NCBI RefSeq assembly: GCF_002105195.1
Contig: NZ_MUHU01000036.1
Span: 39,649-103,648, forward strand
Length of the DNA: 64,000 bases
Origin: Derxia lacustris
Lineage (GTDB): Bacteria > Pseudomonadota > Gammaproteobacteria > Burkholderiales > Burkholderiaceae_E
Reading direction: 5' to 3'
The translations under genes and the position numbers were made by a program. The notes beneath the pieces were generated by a model, which was given only the letters and a program-made list of their open reading frames with translations, did not search any database and had not been told where the DNA came from. Positions 33,901 to 41,822 of the stretch are shown here, piece by piece (position 1 is the stretch's first letter; each line of letters opens with the position of its first letter).

Positions 33901-34021
33901 CGATGCTGTCGCGCAGCGAATTCACCAGATAAATGTCATTGCCCAGACCGCCCGCGAGCGTGTCGGCGCCGCTGCTGCCGCCGAGGGTGTCGTTGCCGTT
34001 GCTGCCGGTGTAGGTGGTCAT
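30926..34021 (-). CDS. RTX calcium-binding repeat protein (type I secretion substrate), large paralogue
   Basis: A 1031-residue paralogue of the following gene, with many more GGxGxDxUx repeats (for example GGAGNDTLDGGAGNDTLIGG and DGADSLDGGGGYDQLHGSAG). The N-terminus is repeat from the outset (MTTYTGSNGNDTLGG), so there is no Sec signal. The C-terminal module (residues about 870-1031) is shared: ADSAFAVGDARLFVVDDGR and a closing ADFQLFA. ATG 34021 has AGGAG about ten bases upstream; an in-frame extension to 34144 is not protein-like. The role could be a surface-layer, adhesin or capsule-associated protein. No lipase, protease or adenylate cyclase motif was seen. Confidence 0.88.
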   Translation of the reverse strand: MTTYTGSNGNDTLGGSSGADTLAGGLGNDIYLVNSLRDSIVEAAGAGFDSVRTALLDSSGGFSLLRYANVEALVFTGAGAARLRGNDLDNLIQAGSGSTADTLYGGAGDDTLLGGGGKDRLEGGSGADWLDGGTGADSLIGGSGDDRYFVDNLGDRVFETANAGFDIVESDGIVLDISASRWVNVEGIVHTGSAAVTMVGNAAGNLVQSLSAGADRLLGGAGNDTLDGGAGNDTLIGGIGDDVYQVTAGDAVTEAAGEGEDSFVGLIASINRAGWSGSVENLIYTGATRIALTGNGLDNLIVGGAGANIISAGVGDDVVFGGAGTDSILGGNGKDTLYGGDTGHKLDGVYGDNALFFTQLLDDGVADTLVGGLGDDRYVLDNLDDRVVEAAGGGSDTVVALVDYDLTDAPNVENLVLDGTAWFGAGTAAANILVGSSGENYLDGGAGNDTLLGAVSGGWFGMGGAPTDVLDGGSGADVLIARQSSVLFGGTGDDLYLVDAGYGAVISGSDDGGNDTLIFTNTGSAEAMDGVETLLLYGSGLDVEAQAQAALAVAIGVAGSGSAALYTAFADLTGNDEANAIGGNDSANLLRGLGGNDHIYGFAGNDTLDGGLGVDTLEGGDGGDLYRIDAADSVIETGSGGLDIVESDSVTSYAGYAGIEGLSYTGSTARLFTLGAANTSNDWFSGGSGDDTLRGYAGADTLAGGAGGDSIDGGSGDDSLSGNAGSDLILGGDGNDEIYATAFAANGDGGNDTLLGGAGSDRLQGSDGADSLDGGGGYDQLHGSAGNDTLHGGDDGDYLYGEAGDDVLYGDAGDDSLSGGAGSDLIFGGGGVDTLAGGADADVLYALAPGGGSTAQLWGGESYGGGDNALDLFRFDALSATGYSAGTASFRGGIEIGDFENDADYLWIDGALVGNGDATLGFTQEKDFAGGNFARSAEIVFVRADVDSFSYNWGWSGSIAAAGVTAAIGTADSAFAVGDARLFVVDDGRGSAVFGFVSANADAVVSASELSLLAVVNNDSALTAADFQLFA

Positions 34022-34166
34022 GCGGGCTGGCTCCTGGAACGCGCTGGAAATCGCCGAAGTTGGCGCGCCGGCATCCTGGCCGGCAAGACGGGACATTGCG
34101 ATGACGGCCGGCGGGCGCTGGCGGGCGACGGGTGGCGCGGGCAATCAGCCAGCCATCGGCCCGAAA

Positions 34167-35543
34167 TCATCGCGCCGGCATGCGCAGCGTGGCCAGCAGC
34201 CCGCCGCCGGCGCGCCGGCTCAGCACGATGTCACCGCCCTGCGCCCGCATCAGGTTGCGCGCGATCGCCAGCCCGAGCCCGGTGCCGCCCGAGGCCCGGC
34301 TGCGCGAGCCCTCCACCCGATAGAACGGCTCGAACACCCGCTCCAGCAGTTCGTCGGGCAGGCCGGGGCCACGGTCGGCGACGCCGATGCGCACCTCGGC
34401 GCCGGCGCGCTCCAGCGTGATGTCGGCCGCGCCGTCGCCATAGCGCAGCGCGTTGTCGAGCAGGTTCTGCAAGGCGCGTTGCAGCGCGCGCGGCGCCGCC
34501 GGCACCGCCTGGCCGAGCTGGCCGGTCACGGTCACGCGGGCGCCGGTATCGGCCGCGTCCTCGGCCAGGGTGGCGAGCAGGCGGTCCAGGTCGACCGGGC
34601 TGCGCGCCTCGTGCAGCTGGGCGCTGCGGGCGTAGTCGAGCCCTTCGCTCACCAGCGCATCCATCGCCTCGATGTCGGCGATGAAGCGGGCGCGCTGCGG
34701 CGCCGCCTCGGGCAGGTTCTCGGCGCGCAGCCGCAGCCGGGTCAGCGGCGTCTTGAGGTCGTGCGATACCGACGCGAGGATTTGCGTGCGCTCATCGAGA
34801 TGGCGCCGGATCGCGGCCTGCATGCGGTTGAAGGCCGAGGCCGCGCGCGCCACCTCGACCGGGCCGTCCTCGGCCAGCGGCGGCGCATCGAGGTTGACCG
34901 ACAGCGCCTCGGCGGCGCCGGCAAACCGCCCCAGGCTGCGCGTCGCCACCCGCGCCAGCAGCAGCGCCAGCGCGCCGATGACCAGCAGCAGCAGGCCCAG
35001 ATAGCCGAGCACATCGACCGGCGGCGGCACCGAGTTGGGCGGCGGCGTGTCGAACAGCAGCATCAGCTGCTGCCGGCCGTCGAGCTCGATGGCGATGCCG
35101 GGCAGCGGCGCCGCATCGGGCGCAAGGCGCGCCAGCACCGGCCGCGCCGGCCGCATGTCGCCGGCGGTGTGCAGCCGCGCCTCGACGATGGCGAGGCTTT
35201 CGAGCACATCGGGATGGGCCAGCGGCGCGAGCGGCGCATCGGCCGGCAGCAGCGCCAGCCGGTAGTAGCCGCGGTTGAGGCGCGGCAGCCAGTCGGCGCG
35301 CCGCTCGGGCGGCAGGCTGCGCAGAAACTCGCGCACGAAATCCACGTCGGCGGCCATGAAGGCGTACATCTGCATGCGGGTTTCATGGCCGCGGATGAAC
35401 AGCAGCGCGCCGAAGCTGGCCAGCTGGATCGTCAGCACGGCGGCGCCGAGCAGCAGCAGCAGCTGCGCGGCCAGGGTGTTGAAGCGGCGCGGCAGCCAGC
35501 GCCGGCAGGCGGCGGTGGCTCGCGCACCGGGCGCCGCGCTCAT
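34167..35543 (-). CDS. Sensor histidine kinase (EnvZ-like)
   Basis: A 458-residue membrane kinase. A first span is near residues 22-50 (LAAQLLLLLGAAVLTIQLA), then a periplasmic sensor of about 130 residues, a second span near 178-198 (YLGLLLLVIGALALLLARV), a HAMP linker, and the phospho-acceptor His261 in ASVSHDLKTPLTRLRL. The catalytic domain has N box LQNLLDNALRYGDG, G1 DRGPGLP and G2 GGTGLGLAIARNL. The order is that of EnvZ-type kinases. Its ATG overlaps the response regulator stop by 4 bp, so the two are a cognate pair. The stimulus is unknown; the neighbours suggest envelope or surface-polymer control. Confidence 0.92.
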   Translation of the reverse strand: MSAAPGARATAACRRWLPRRFNTLAAQLLLLLGAAVLTIQLASFGALLFIRGHETRMQMYAFMAADVDFVREFLRSLPPERRADWLPRLNRGYYRLALLPADAPLAPLAHPDVLESLAIVEARLHTAGDMRPARPVLARLAPDAAPLPGIAIELDGRQQLMLLFDTPPPNSVPPPVDVLGYLGLLLLVIGALALLLARVATRSLGRFAGAAEALSVNLDAPPLAEDGPVEVARAASAFNRMQAAIRRHLDERTQILASVSHDLKTPLTRLRLRAENLPEAAPQRARFIADIEAMDALVSEGLDYARSAQLHEARSPVDLDRLLATLAEDAADTGARVTVTGQLGQAVPAAPRALQRALQNLLDNALRYGDGAADITLERAGAEVRIGVADRGPGLPDELLERVFEPFYRVEGSRSRASGGTGLGLAIARNLMRAQGGDIVLSRRAGGGLLATLRMPAR

Positions 35544-36292
35544 TGCGGCGCCCCGTCGGCGCCGAGCGGCGCGACCGCCTTGCAGAACACATAGCCCTCG
35601 TTGCGCACGGTCTTGATGTAGGCCGGCTCGCGCGCATCGTCGCCGAGGCGCCGGCGCAGCCGGCTCACGCGCAGGTCGATGGCGCGGTCGTAGGCCTCGG
35701 CCTCGCGGCCGGCCAGATGCGCGAGCAGCTGGTCGCGGCTGACCACGCGATTGGGATGGTCGAGGAAGAAGCGCAGCAGCCCGTACTCGGCGCCCGACAG
35801 CGGCGTGACCGCGCCGCGCGCATCGACCAGCACCCGCTCCACGGTGTCGAGGCGCCAGTCGCCAAAGCCCAGCCAGCGCGCCGGCTCCTCGGCCGCGAGC
35901 GTGCGCGGCAGCATCCGCGTGCGCCGCAGCACGGCGCGGATGCGCGCCACCAGCTCGCGCGGCACAAAGGGCTTGCCCAGGTAATCGTCGGCGCCAAGCT
36001 CCAGGCCGACGATGCGGTCCACGTCGTCGCCGCGCGCGGTCAGCATCACCACCGGCAGCAGCGCATGCGCGCCGGCGCGCAGCCAGCGGAACAGGCCGAT
36101 GCCGTCCTCGCCGGGCAGCATCAGGTCGAGCACCACCAGATCGACCGGGCCGGCCGCGAGCGCGGCGCGCATCTGGCGGCCGTCGGCGGCGCAGCTCACG
36201 CGGAAATCCTGCCGCGCGAGGTAGTCGCCGAGCAGGTCGCGGATGTCGGGATCGTCGTCGACGATGAGGATGTGGTCGGGGCGGGGCTGCAC
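35540..36292 (-). CDS. OmpR-family response regulator
   Basis: A 250-residue regulator. The receiver domain has the acidic pocket DDDPD (residues 12-16), phospho-acceptor Asp56 in VLDLMLPGEDG, the switch Thr in VVMLTARGDD and Lys in DDYLGKPF. A winged-helix DNA-binding domain follows (PLSGAEYGLLRFFLDHPNRVVSRDQLL, here described in parts, ending KTVRNEGYVF). GTG 36292 (MQPRPDHILIVDDD) is chosen because sequence further upstream is non-conserved and Pro/Arg-rich. Divergent from the DUF2141 gene; the 200-bp gap holds tandem GTATCG motifs that may be its operator. Confidence 0.92.
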   Translation of the reverse strand: MQPRPDHILIVDDDPDIRDLLGDYLARQDFRVSCAADGRQMRAALAAGPVDLVVLDLMLPGEDGIGLFRWLRAGAHALLPVVMLTARGDDVDRIVGLELGADDYLGKPFVPRELVARIRAVLRRTRMLPRTLAAEEPARWLGFGDWRLDTVERVLVDARGAVTPLSGAEYGLLRFFLDHPNRVVSRDQLLAHLAGREAEAYDRAIDLRVSRLRRRLGDDAREPAYIKTVRNEGYVFCKAVAPLGADGAPQ

Positions 36293-36367
36293 GGCGCTCG
36301 GCTCGGGAATGGGCTGGGGCGATTCTGGCGTGCCGGCGCGGGCTGCGCGGCGCGACCAGCGGCCGCC

Positions 36368-36446
36368 ATGTATCGCAGCGTATCGGCCGCGCGGCGCGAC
36401 ACGCGGCAATACAAGAAGCCCGCGCCACGACAAGCCGGCGATACAT
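36368..36446. promoter_or_regulatory. Candidate response-regulator operator: tandem and inverted GTATCG motifs
   Basis: In the 201-bp divergent gap between the response regulator and the DUF2141 gene, GTATCG occurs at 36370-36375 and again at 36380-36385, exactly 10 bp apart on the same face of the helix, the arrangement OmpR/PhoB-type dimers usually bind. A reverse-complement copy lies at 36439-36444, and the longer 9-mers ATGTATCGC (36368-36376) and GCGATACAT (36438-36446) are perfect inverted repeats. No clear -35/-10 pair could be assigned. Autoregulation and control of the plus-strand operon are inference. Confidence 0.4.
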
Positions 36447-36493
36447 GCGGGCGCTGCAATGCGGGCCATCGCAACCCTCGCACCGGAAGCCCC

Positions 36494-36910
36494 ATGAACA
36501 AGCTCGTCCTGCTCGCCGCGCTCGCGGCAGCCGCCACCGGCGCCCGCGCCGCCGACCTCAGCGTGGACATCGACGGCGTCGCGTCGCAGCGCGGCCATCT
36601 GGCGGTGGCGCTCTACAACCGCGCCGACGGCTTTCCGGCCGAGGCCGGCGGCGTGCAGGCCCAGCGCGTCGCGCCGGCGGCCGGCCGCAGCTCGGTCGTG
36701 TTCCGCAATCTGGCGCCGGGCAATTACGCGGTGGCCGTCTATCACGACGAGAACGACAACCAGAAGCTCGACCGCGGACTGTTCGGCATCCCGAAGGAGC
36801 CCTACGGCTTCAGCAACGATGCGCGCGGCACCGCCGGTCCGCCCGAGTTCCGCGATGCGCGCTTTGCCGTGGGCGAGGCGCCGGTCGCGGTGACCGTGCG
36901 CCTGCGCTGA
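36494..36910 (+). CDS. DUF2141 family secreted protein
   Basis: A 138-residue protein with a Sec signal peptide (MNKLVLLAALAAAATGARA, cleavage before ADLSVDI). The mature part matches the DUF2141 pattern: GHLAVALYNRADGFP, then FRNLAPGNYAVAVYHDENDNQKLD and FGIPKEPYGFSNDARG. The family has a small beta-sandwich and is periplasmic or outer-membrane associated; its function is not established. It is the first gene of a plus-strand operon with an ABC transporter (11 bp to the next start), and is divergent from the two-component genes. Confidence 0.88.
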   Translation: MNKLVLLAALAAAATGARAADLSVDIDGVASQRGHLAVALYNRADGFPAEAGGVQAQRVAPAAGRSSVVFRNLAPGNYAVAVYHDENDNQKLDRGLFGIPKEPYGFSNDARGTAGPPEFRDARFAVGEAPVAVTVRLR

Positions 36911-36921
36911 GGAGCGCCGCC

Positions 36922-37688
<767 letters not shown>

Positions 37689-37692
<4 letters not shown>

Positions 37693-39131
37693 ACACGCTC
37701 GATCTGGCCTGGCGCAACCTGCTGCGCAACCGGCGCCGCAGCCTGCTCACGCTGGCGGCCATCGCGGTCGGTGCGGCGGCCGTCGTGATCTTTGGCGGCT
37801 ATGTGGCGGCCACGATCAAGGCGGTGCGCACCGAGACCATTCGCAACTCGGGCCATCTCACCGTCGCGGCGCGCGGCTGGCTCGACTTTGGCCGCGCCGA
37901 TGCGGGCCGGTTTGCGCTGCGCGATGCCGACGCCATCGTGGCCCGGCTGCGCGCCGATCCGGTGCTGGCGCCCATGCTGGCGGTCGTCACGCCGGTGCTG
38001 CATGTGCAGGGCGTGGCCGGCAATTTCGCGGCCGGCACGTCGAGCAACTTCATCGCGAGCGGCTGGCGCGCCGACGAGCGCCGCCAGATGCTGGCCTGGG
38101 ACGACTCGGGCCTGCGCATGCCGCCGCTGGCCAGCGCGCTGCGCGCCGACCGGCCCGACAGCGGGACCATCGGCTTTGGTCTGGCACAGCTGCTGGGCCT
38201 GTGCGCGGCGCTGGAAGTGCGCGACTGCCTGCCGCTGCCGCCGCGCGACGACGCCGCCGCGCCGGCCATGGGCGCCGAGCTGGCGGCGCTGGTCGCGCGC
38301 AATGCGGCCGAGGCGCCGCAGGCGGGCGTAGCGACGGACGCCACCGCCGCGTCGGCCGGCCAGCCCGCCACGCCGCCCGATCCCGACGTGGCCATCGAGC
38401 TGCTCGCGGCCGGCACCGGCGGCGCGCCCAACATCGTGCGCATGCGCGTCGACCGGGTGGAGCGCAACGCGATGCGCGAGCTGGACATGATGCAGATCGC
38501 GCTGCCGCTGCCGCTGGCCGAGCGCCTGGTGTTCGGCCCCGACGGCCACGGCGCCTCGGCGATTGCGGTGCAGCTGCATCGCACCGCCGATCTGCCGGCG
38601 GCGCGCGAGCGCATCGCCGCGCTGCTGGCCGACCGCGCCCAGCCGGTCGAGATTCACGACTTCGGCACGATGAATCCGCAGTACGGCCAGATCGTCGGCA
38701 TGTTTGCGAGCCTGTTCGGCTTTGTGGCGGTGCTGATGGCGGTGGTCACGCTGTTCTCGGTCGCCAACGCGGTCAACATGGCCATCGGCGAGCGCATCGG
38801 CGAGATCGGCACGCTGCGCGCCATCGGCCTGCGGCGCGCGCAGATCCGCCGCATGTTCGTGCTGGAGGGCGGGCTGATCGGCGCGCTCGGCGCGGTCACG
38901 GGCGTGGTCGCGGCCACGCTGATTGCCGAGTACGGCATCAACCACGCAGGGCTGACGTGGACGCCGCCGGGGCGCGCGCAGGCGGTGCCGATCGGCGTCG
39001 ATGCCTTCGGCTCGCCCGAGCTGCTCGGGCTGGCGGTGGCGCTGCTGGCGCTGCTGGCCTGCGTGTCGAGCTGGTGGCCGGCGCGGCGCGCGGCGCGGCT
39101 GGAAATTGTGGAGGCGCTGCGTCATGTGTGA
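37689..39131 (+). CDS. ABC transporter permease, FtsX/MacB type
   Basis: A 480-residue permease with the mechanotransmission topology: a first span near residues 20-42 (LLTLAAIAVGAAAVVIFGGYV), a periplasmic domain of about 290 residues, then three C-terminal spans beginning FASLFGFVAVLMAVVTLFS. The FtsX signature follows (NMAIGERIGEIGTLRAIGLRR and a RMFVLEGGLIGALGA helix). Such proteins move lipoproteins or hydrophobic molecules between membranes, or pass ATPase movement to the periplasm. It overlaps the ATPase gene by 4 bp and the next gene by 8 bp. Substrate is not evident, but the LolA-like partner points to lipoprotein or lipid handling. Confidence 0.92.
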
Positions 39132-39963
39132 TCGCCTCGACCCGCGCCCCATCGATGCCGGCCGGCGGCGCCTGACCGGCGCGCTCGGCGCCGGCGCGCT
39201 GCCGGCGCTCGGCCTCGGCACGCTCACGCCGTCGGCGGATGCCGCCCAGCCGCGCCCGGCCGCCGAGCTGCTCGCCGCGAGCGACGCGGTGCGCAATCCG
39301 GCCGGCAGCTTCTCGCTGCACACCGCGCTGGCCGAGTACCGCGCCGGCAAGCTGGTGGCCAGCTCCTCGCTCGCGGTGTATGCGCGGCCGGCCGGCGACG
39401 GCAGCGGCCAGTACCGCAACCTGGTGCGCTTCATCGGCCCGGCGCGCGACGCCGGCAAGCTGATGCTGCGCAACGGCCTCGACCTGTGGTTCTACGACCC
39501 GGCGGCGCGCAGCGCGGTGCGCATCTCGCCGCAGCAGCGGCTGCTGGGCCAGGCCAGCAATGGCGACGTGATGACCACCCGGCTCGCGCTCGACTACCGC
39601 ATCGACGCCGACACGGCCGAGCCGCTGAAGGATGCCGACGGCACCGAGCGCGCGACGCGCCGGCTGCATCTGGTGGCGCAGCGCGACGACGTGCCCTATG
39701 CGGCGGTCGATTTCTGGATCGACGAGCGCGATGCGCGGCCGGTGCTGGCGCGCTATTTCACCGCCGAGGGCCGGCTGCTCAAGACCGCCTGGTTCCGCCG
39801 CTTTCAGCTGGAAGCCGGCGTGCTGCGGCCGACCGAGACCGTGATCGTCGACGGGCTCGATCCGGGCTGGGTGACGGTGATGCAGACCGGCGGCTATGTG
39901 GCGCGCGACATTCCCGAGGAATGGTTGCAGCGGGATTACCTGCCGCGGTTTCGGGGCGAGTGA
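39124..39963 (+). CDS. LolA-like outer-membrane lipoprotein-sorting protein with Tat-type signal
   Basis: A 279-residue exported protein of the outer membrane lipoprotein-sorting/LolA-like superfamily, often encoded beside FtsX-type permeases. The N-terminus carries GRRRLTGALGAGALPALGLG ending at ADAA, a twin-arginine-like signal. The mature part has beta-rich sequence with LWFYDPAARSAVRISPQQRLLG, the region where this family has its conserved W-Y-P-x and R-I-S-P motifs, and a closing GGYVARDIPEEWLQRDYL. ATG 39124 overlaps the permease by 8 bp. It would carry a hydrophobic cargo from the permease to the outer membrane; that is inference. Confidence 0.8.
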   Translation: MCDRLDPRPIDAGRRRLTGALGAGALPALGLGTLTPSADAAQPRPAAELLAASDAVRNPAGSFSLHTALAEYRAGKLVASSSLAVYARPAGDGSGQYRNLVRFIGPARDAGKLMLRNGLDLWFYDPAARSAVRISPQQRLLGQASNGDVMTTRLALDYRIDADTAEPLKDADGTERATRRLHLVAQRDDVPYAAVDFWIDERDARPVLARYFTAEGRLLKTAWFRRFQLEAGVLRPTETVIVDGLDPGWVTVMQTGGYVARDIPEEWLQRDYLPRFRGE

Positions 39964-41306
39964 TGGGGCGGCATCGCGTCGCGGCCGCGCTGCTCGCGGT
40001 GCTGGCAACGGTGGCACGCGCCCAGCCGATCGATCTGCCGTCGTCCGCGCCCGACCTCGCCGCCGCGCCGCCCGAGACCGAGCGCCTCGTCCCCGGCCTG
40101 CGCATCGAACTCGGCCAGCAGCGGCTGCGCTGGCGCGAGTCGGCCGTCAGCCAGCCCGCCTTCGCGTGGCGCGAAGCGCTCGACTACCGCAGCGAGCGCG
40201 ACGCCGGCCGCTGGCGCTTCGGCTTCAGCGACCGGCTCGAAGCGGCGCAATTCGCCGGCCCGGCGCCGGCCGACCAGACCCGCAACGCGCTGCGCGAAGC
40301 CTGGGCCAGTGTCGACGCGGGCAGCGGCGTCTTCCTCGACGCCGGCCGCATCAACCAGCGCCAGGGCCTGGGCCAGGGCTGGAACCCGAGCGACTTCCTG
40401 CGCGCCTATGCCGTCGTCACGCGCAGCACGCAGGACCCGGCCAGCCTGCGCGAGAACCGGCTCGGCACGGCCCAGCTGCGCGCGCAATGGCTCGGCGCGG
40501 CGGGCTCGGCCCAGCTCGCGCTCATCCCGCGTCTGAGCCGGCGCGCGACGCTGTCCGATGCCGATTTCGCGCCCGGCCTGGAGCGCACGAACCGCCGCGC
40601 CGGCGCCCAGTTGCGGCTCGCGCCGCAGCTCGACGAGCGCAGCAGCTTCGACGCCGTGGCGCAGCTGCGCGAAGGCGGCGCGCCGCAGGTCGGCGCCAAT
40701 GCGTCGCGGCTGATCGGCGACGCCGTCGTGGCCTATCTGGAATGGAGCGGCGGCAACCGGCCGCGCTCGGCGCCGCGCGCCACCAGTGCGGCAGGCGCGG
40801 CAAGCGCCGCAAGCACGCCGCCGGCCTTCGATGCCGCCGATCCCGCCGCGCCGCGCGGCTGGGCCGACCGCTGGGTCGCCGGCGCCAGCTGGACCACGCC
40901 CTGGGAAGTGCAGCTCACGGTCGAGCGCTGGCAGATGAACGACGCGCCCGACGCCGCCGGCTGGCGCGCGATCCGCGCCGGGCTGGTGTCGCCCGAGGCC
41001 GGCGCCGCCTACTCGGCCTGGCGCGCCGATCTGGCCGAACGCGGCCTGCCGACGGTGCGCGCGAGCTGGTTTGCGCGCGCCGCCTGGGACCGCGCCTTCG
41101 GCCGCGCCGACCTGGATTTGTCGGCCTTCGCGCGCGTCAACGGCTACGACCGCAGCCGCTTCTGGCAGGCCGAGGTGGCCTGGCATGCGAGCGAGCGGCT
41201 CAGCCTGCGGCTGGCGCTCAATGCCAGCGCGGGCGCGGCGGGCAGTGAATTCGGCAGAGCCAATTCGCGCGCGAGCTTGCAATCCTGGCTGCAATGCTGG
41301 TTTTGA
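39963..41306 (+). CDS. Predicted outer-membrane beta-barrel protein
   Basis: A 447-residue protein with a short signal peptide (MGRHRVAAALLAVLATVARA before QPID). The mature region is an alternating pattern of short amphipathic strands (WRESAVSQPAFAWREALDYR; RWRFGFSDRLEAAQF; GAQLRLAPQLDERSSFDAVA) and ends in an aromatic residue (QSWLQCWF), as outer-membrane barrels do. The ATG overlaps the stop of the LolA-like gene by one base, so it is the last gene of the operon. I do not recognise a named family. It may be the outer-membrane element of an ABC-LolA-barrel path. The last 60 bases merge into the AATT-rich spacer that follows. Confidence 0.72.
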   Translation: MGRHRVAAALLAVLATVARAQPIDLPSSAPDLAAAPPETERLVPGLRIELGQQRLRWRESAVSQPAFAWREALDYRSERDAGRWRFGFSDRLEAAQFAGPAPADQTRNALREAWASVDAGSGVFLDAGRINQRQGLGQGWNPSDFLRAYAVVTRSTQDPASLRENRLGTAQLRAQWLGAAGSAQLALIPRLSRRATLSDADFAPGLERTNRRAGAQLRLAPQLDERSSFDAVAQLREGGAPQVGANASRLIGDAVVAYLEWSGGNRPRSAPRATSAAGAASAASTPPAFDAADPAAPRGWADRWVAGASWTTPWEVQLTVERWQMNDAPDAAGWRAIRAGLVSPEAGAAYSAWRADLAERGLPTVRASWFARAAWDRAFGRADLDLSAFARVNGYDRSRFWQAEVAWHASERLSLRLALNASAGAAGSEFGRANSRASLQSWLQCWF

Positions 41307-41461
41307 ATTGGCATATCGTGAAATCGAGGGCGAACATCCAGCCGGTGTGCGGGCACCAAACCGGAGTCGCCCAATTCAGGCTTGCATATTCCACTCATTG
41401 GGGTGAATCGAGCCACCGACATTCGGCACGCCAATTTCGCGATGCGAGTCGAAAAAGGGCT

Positions 41462-41524
41462 GGCGCATTGCCCGGCAATCCGGCAATTGCGAATGTGATT
41501 GCGTGCTTTGCCGGGCAATGCGCC
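41462..41524. repeat. Perfect 17-bp inverted repeat
   Basis: The arm at 41462-41478 (GGCGCATTGCCCGGCAA) is the exact reverse complement of 41508-41524, with a 29-base loop that itself contains a GCAAT/ATTGC pair. No T-tract follows on either strand. It lies inside the non-coding spacer between convergent genes and would form a stable cruciform or RNA hairpin. Confidence 0.85.
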
Positions 41525-41612
41525 CACCGAATCCGGCGGCGGCAGGCGGCGCTCGGCGCCTTGGCCACGCAAGGCATTTCGGCATTCGGCCGACAATCCG
41601 GGCGCGATTGCA

Positions 41613-41657
41613 GCGGCAATTGCATTGCAGGAAGTCATTTCGCAATGCAATTGCCGC
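41613..41657. repeat. Perfect 16-bp inverted repeat
   Basis: The arm at 41613-41628 (GCGGCAATTGCATTGC) is the exact reverse complement of 41642-41657, with a 13-base loop. Like the repeat 90 bp to its left it is built of CAATTG/CATTGC words, suggesting a related origin or function. No T-tract is attached. Confidence 0.85.
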
Positions 41658-41822
41658 GACCGGCTGCAATTCCCGGCGTTCCATATTGCGAATCACGGCC
41701 GCAATGCCGTTTCGATTCAGCCAGCGGCGCGGAATTGGCACCGCCCTCGATTGCGGCGCGCCGGCATTGCCAATCCGGGGCAAGCCGATAAGGTCGAGCC
41801 GATCGATTGCCGCGCAGGCAAT

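Larger units (their letters stand above)
41307..41822. other. Structured 516-bp spacer between convergent genes, no supported CDS
   Basis: The spacer is visibly poorer in GC than its surroundings and rich in words such as GCAATTGC, GGCATTGCC and GAATTGGC. It contains two long perfect inverted repeats (listed separately) and several shorter ones, for example GGGCGA/TCGCCC around 41327-41371 and ATTGCC/GGCAAT near 41804-41822. Open frames exist on both strands (about 130-165 codons), but their translations are Cys/Arg/Asn-rich without any family character. It could serve as a terminator for two convergent units, a structured RNA, or the remnant of a repeat element. Confidence 0.6.

Noticed and set aside
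28361..34021. Regularly spaced short repeats resembling a CRISPR array
   Set aside because: The repeats are imperfect, in frame, and encode GGxGxDxUx calcium-binding units; there are no uniform spacers and no cas genes.
28304..34420. A 2038-codon open frame on the plus strand opposite both RTX genes
   Set aside because: It runs across two RTX genes, their gap and part of the histidine kinase. The translation is a low-complexity Ala/Val/Gly/Arg mixture, as expected from the complement of GC-rich repeat codons. The RTX frames have clear family motifs.
41376..41783. Open frames of 130-165 codons on both strands of the spacer
   Set aside because: Rich in Cys, Arg, Asn and His, no conserved motif, and they run through perfect inverted repeats; treated as non-coding.
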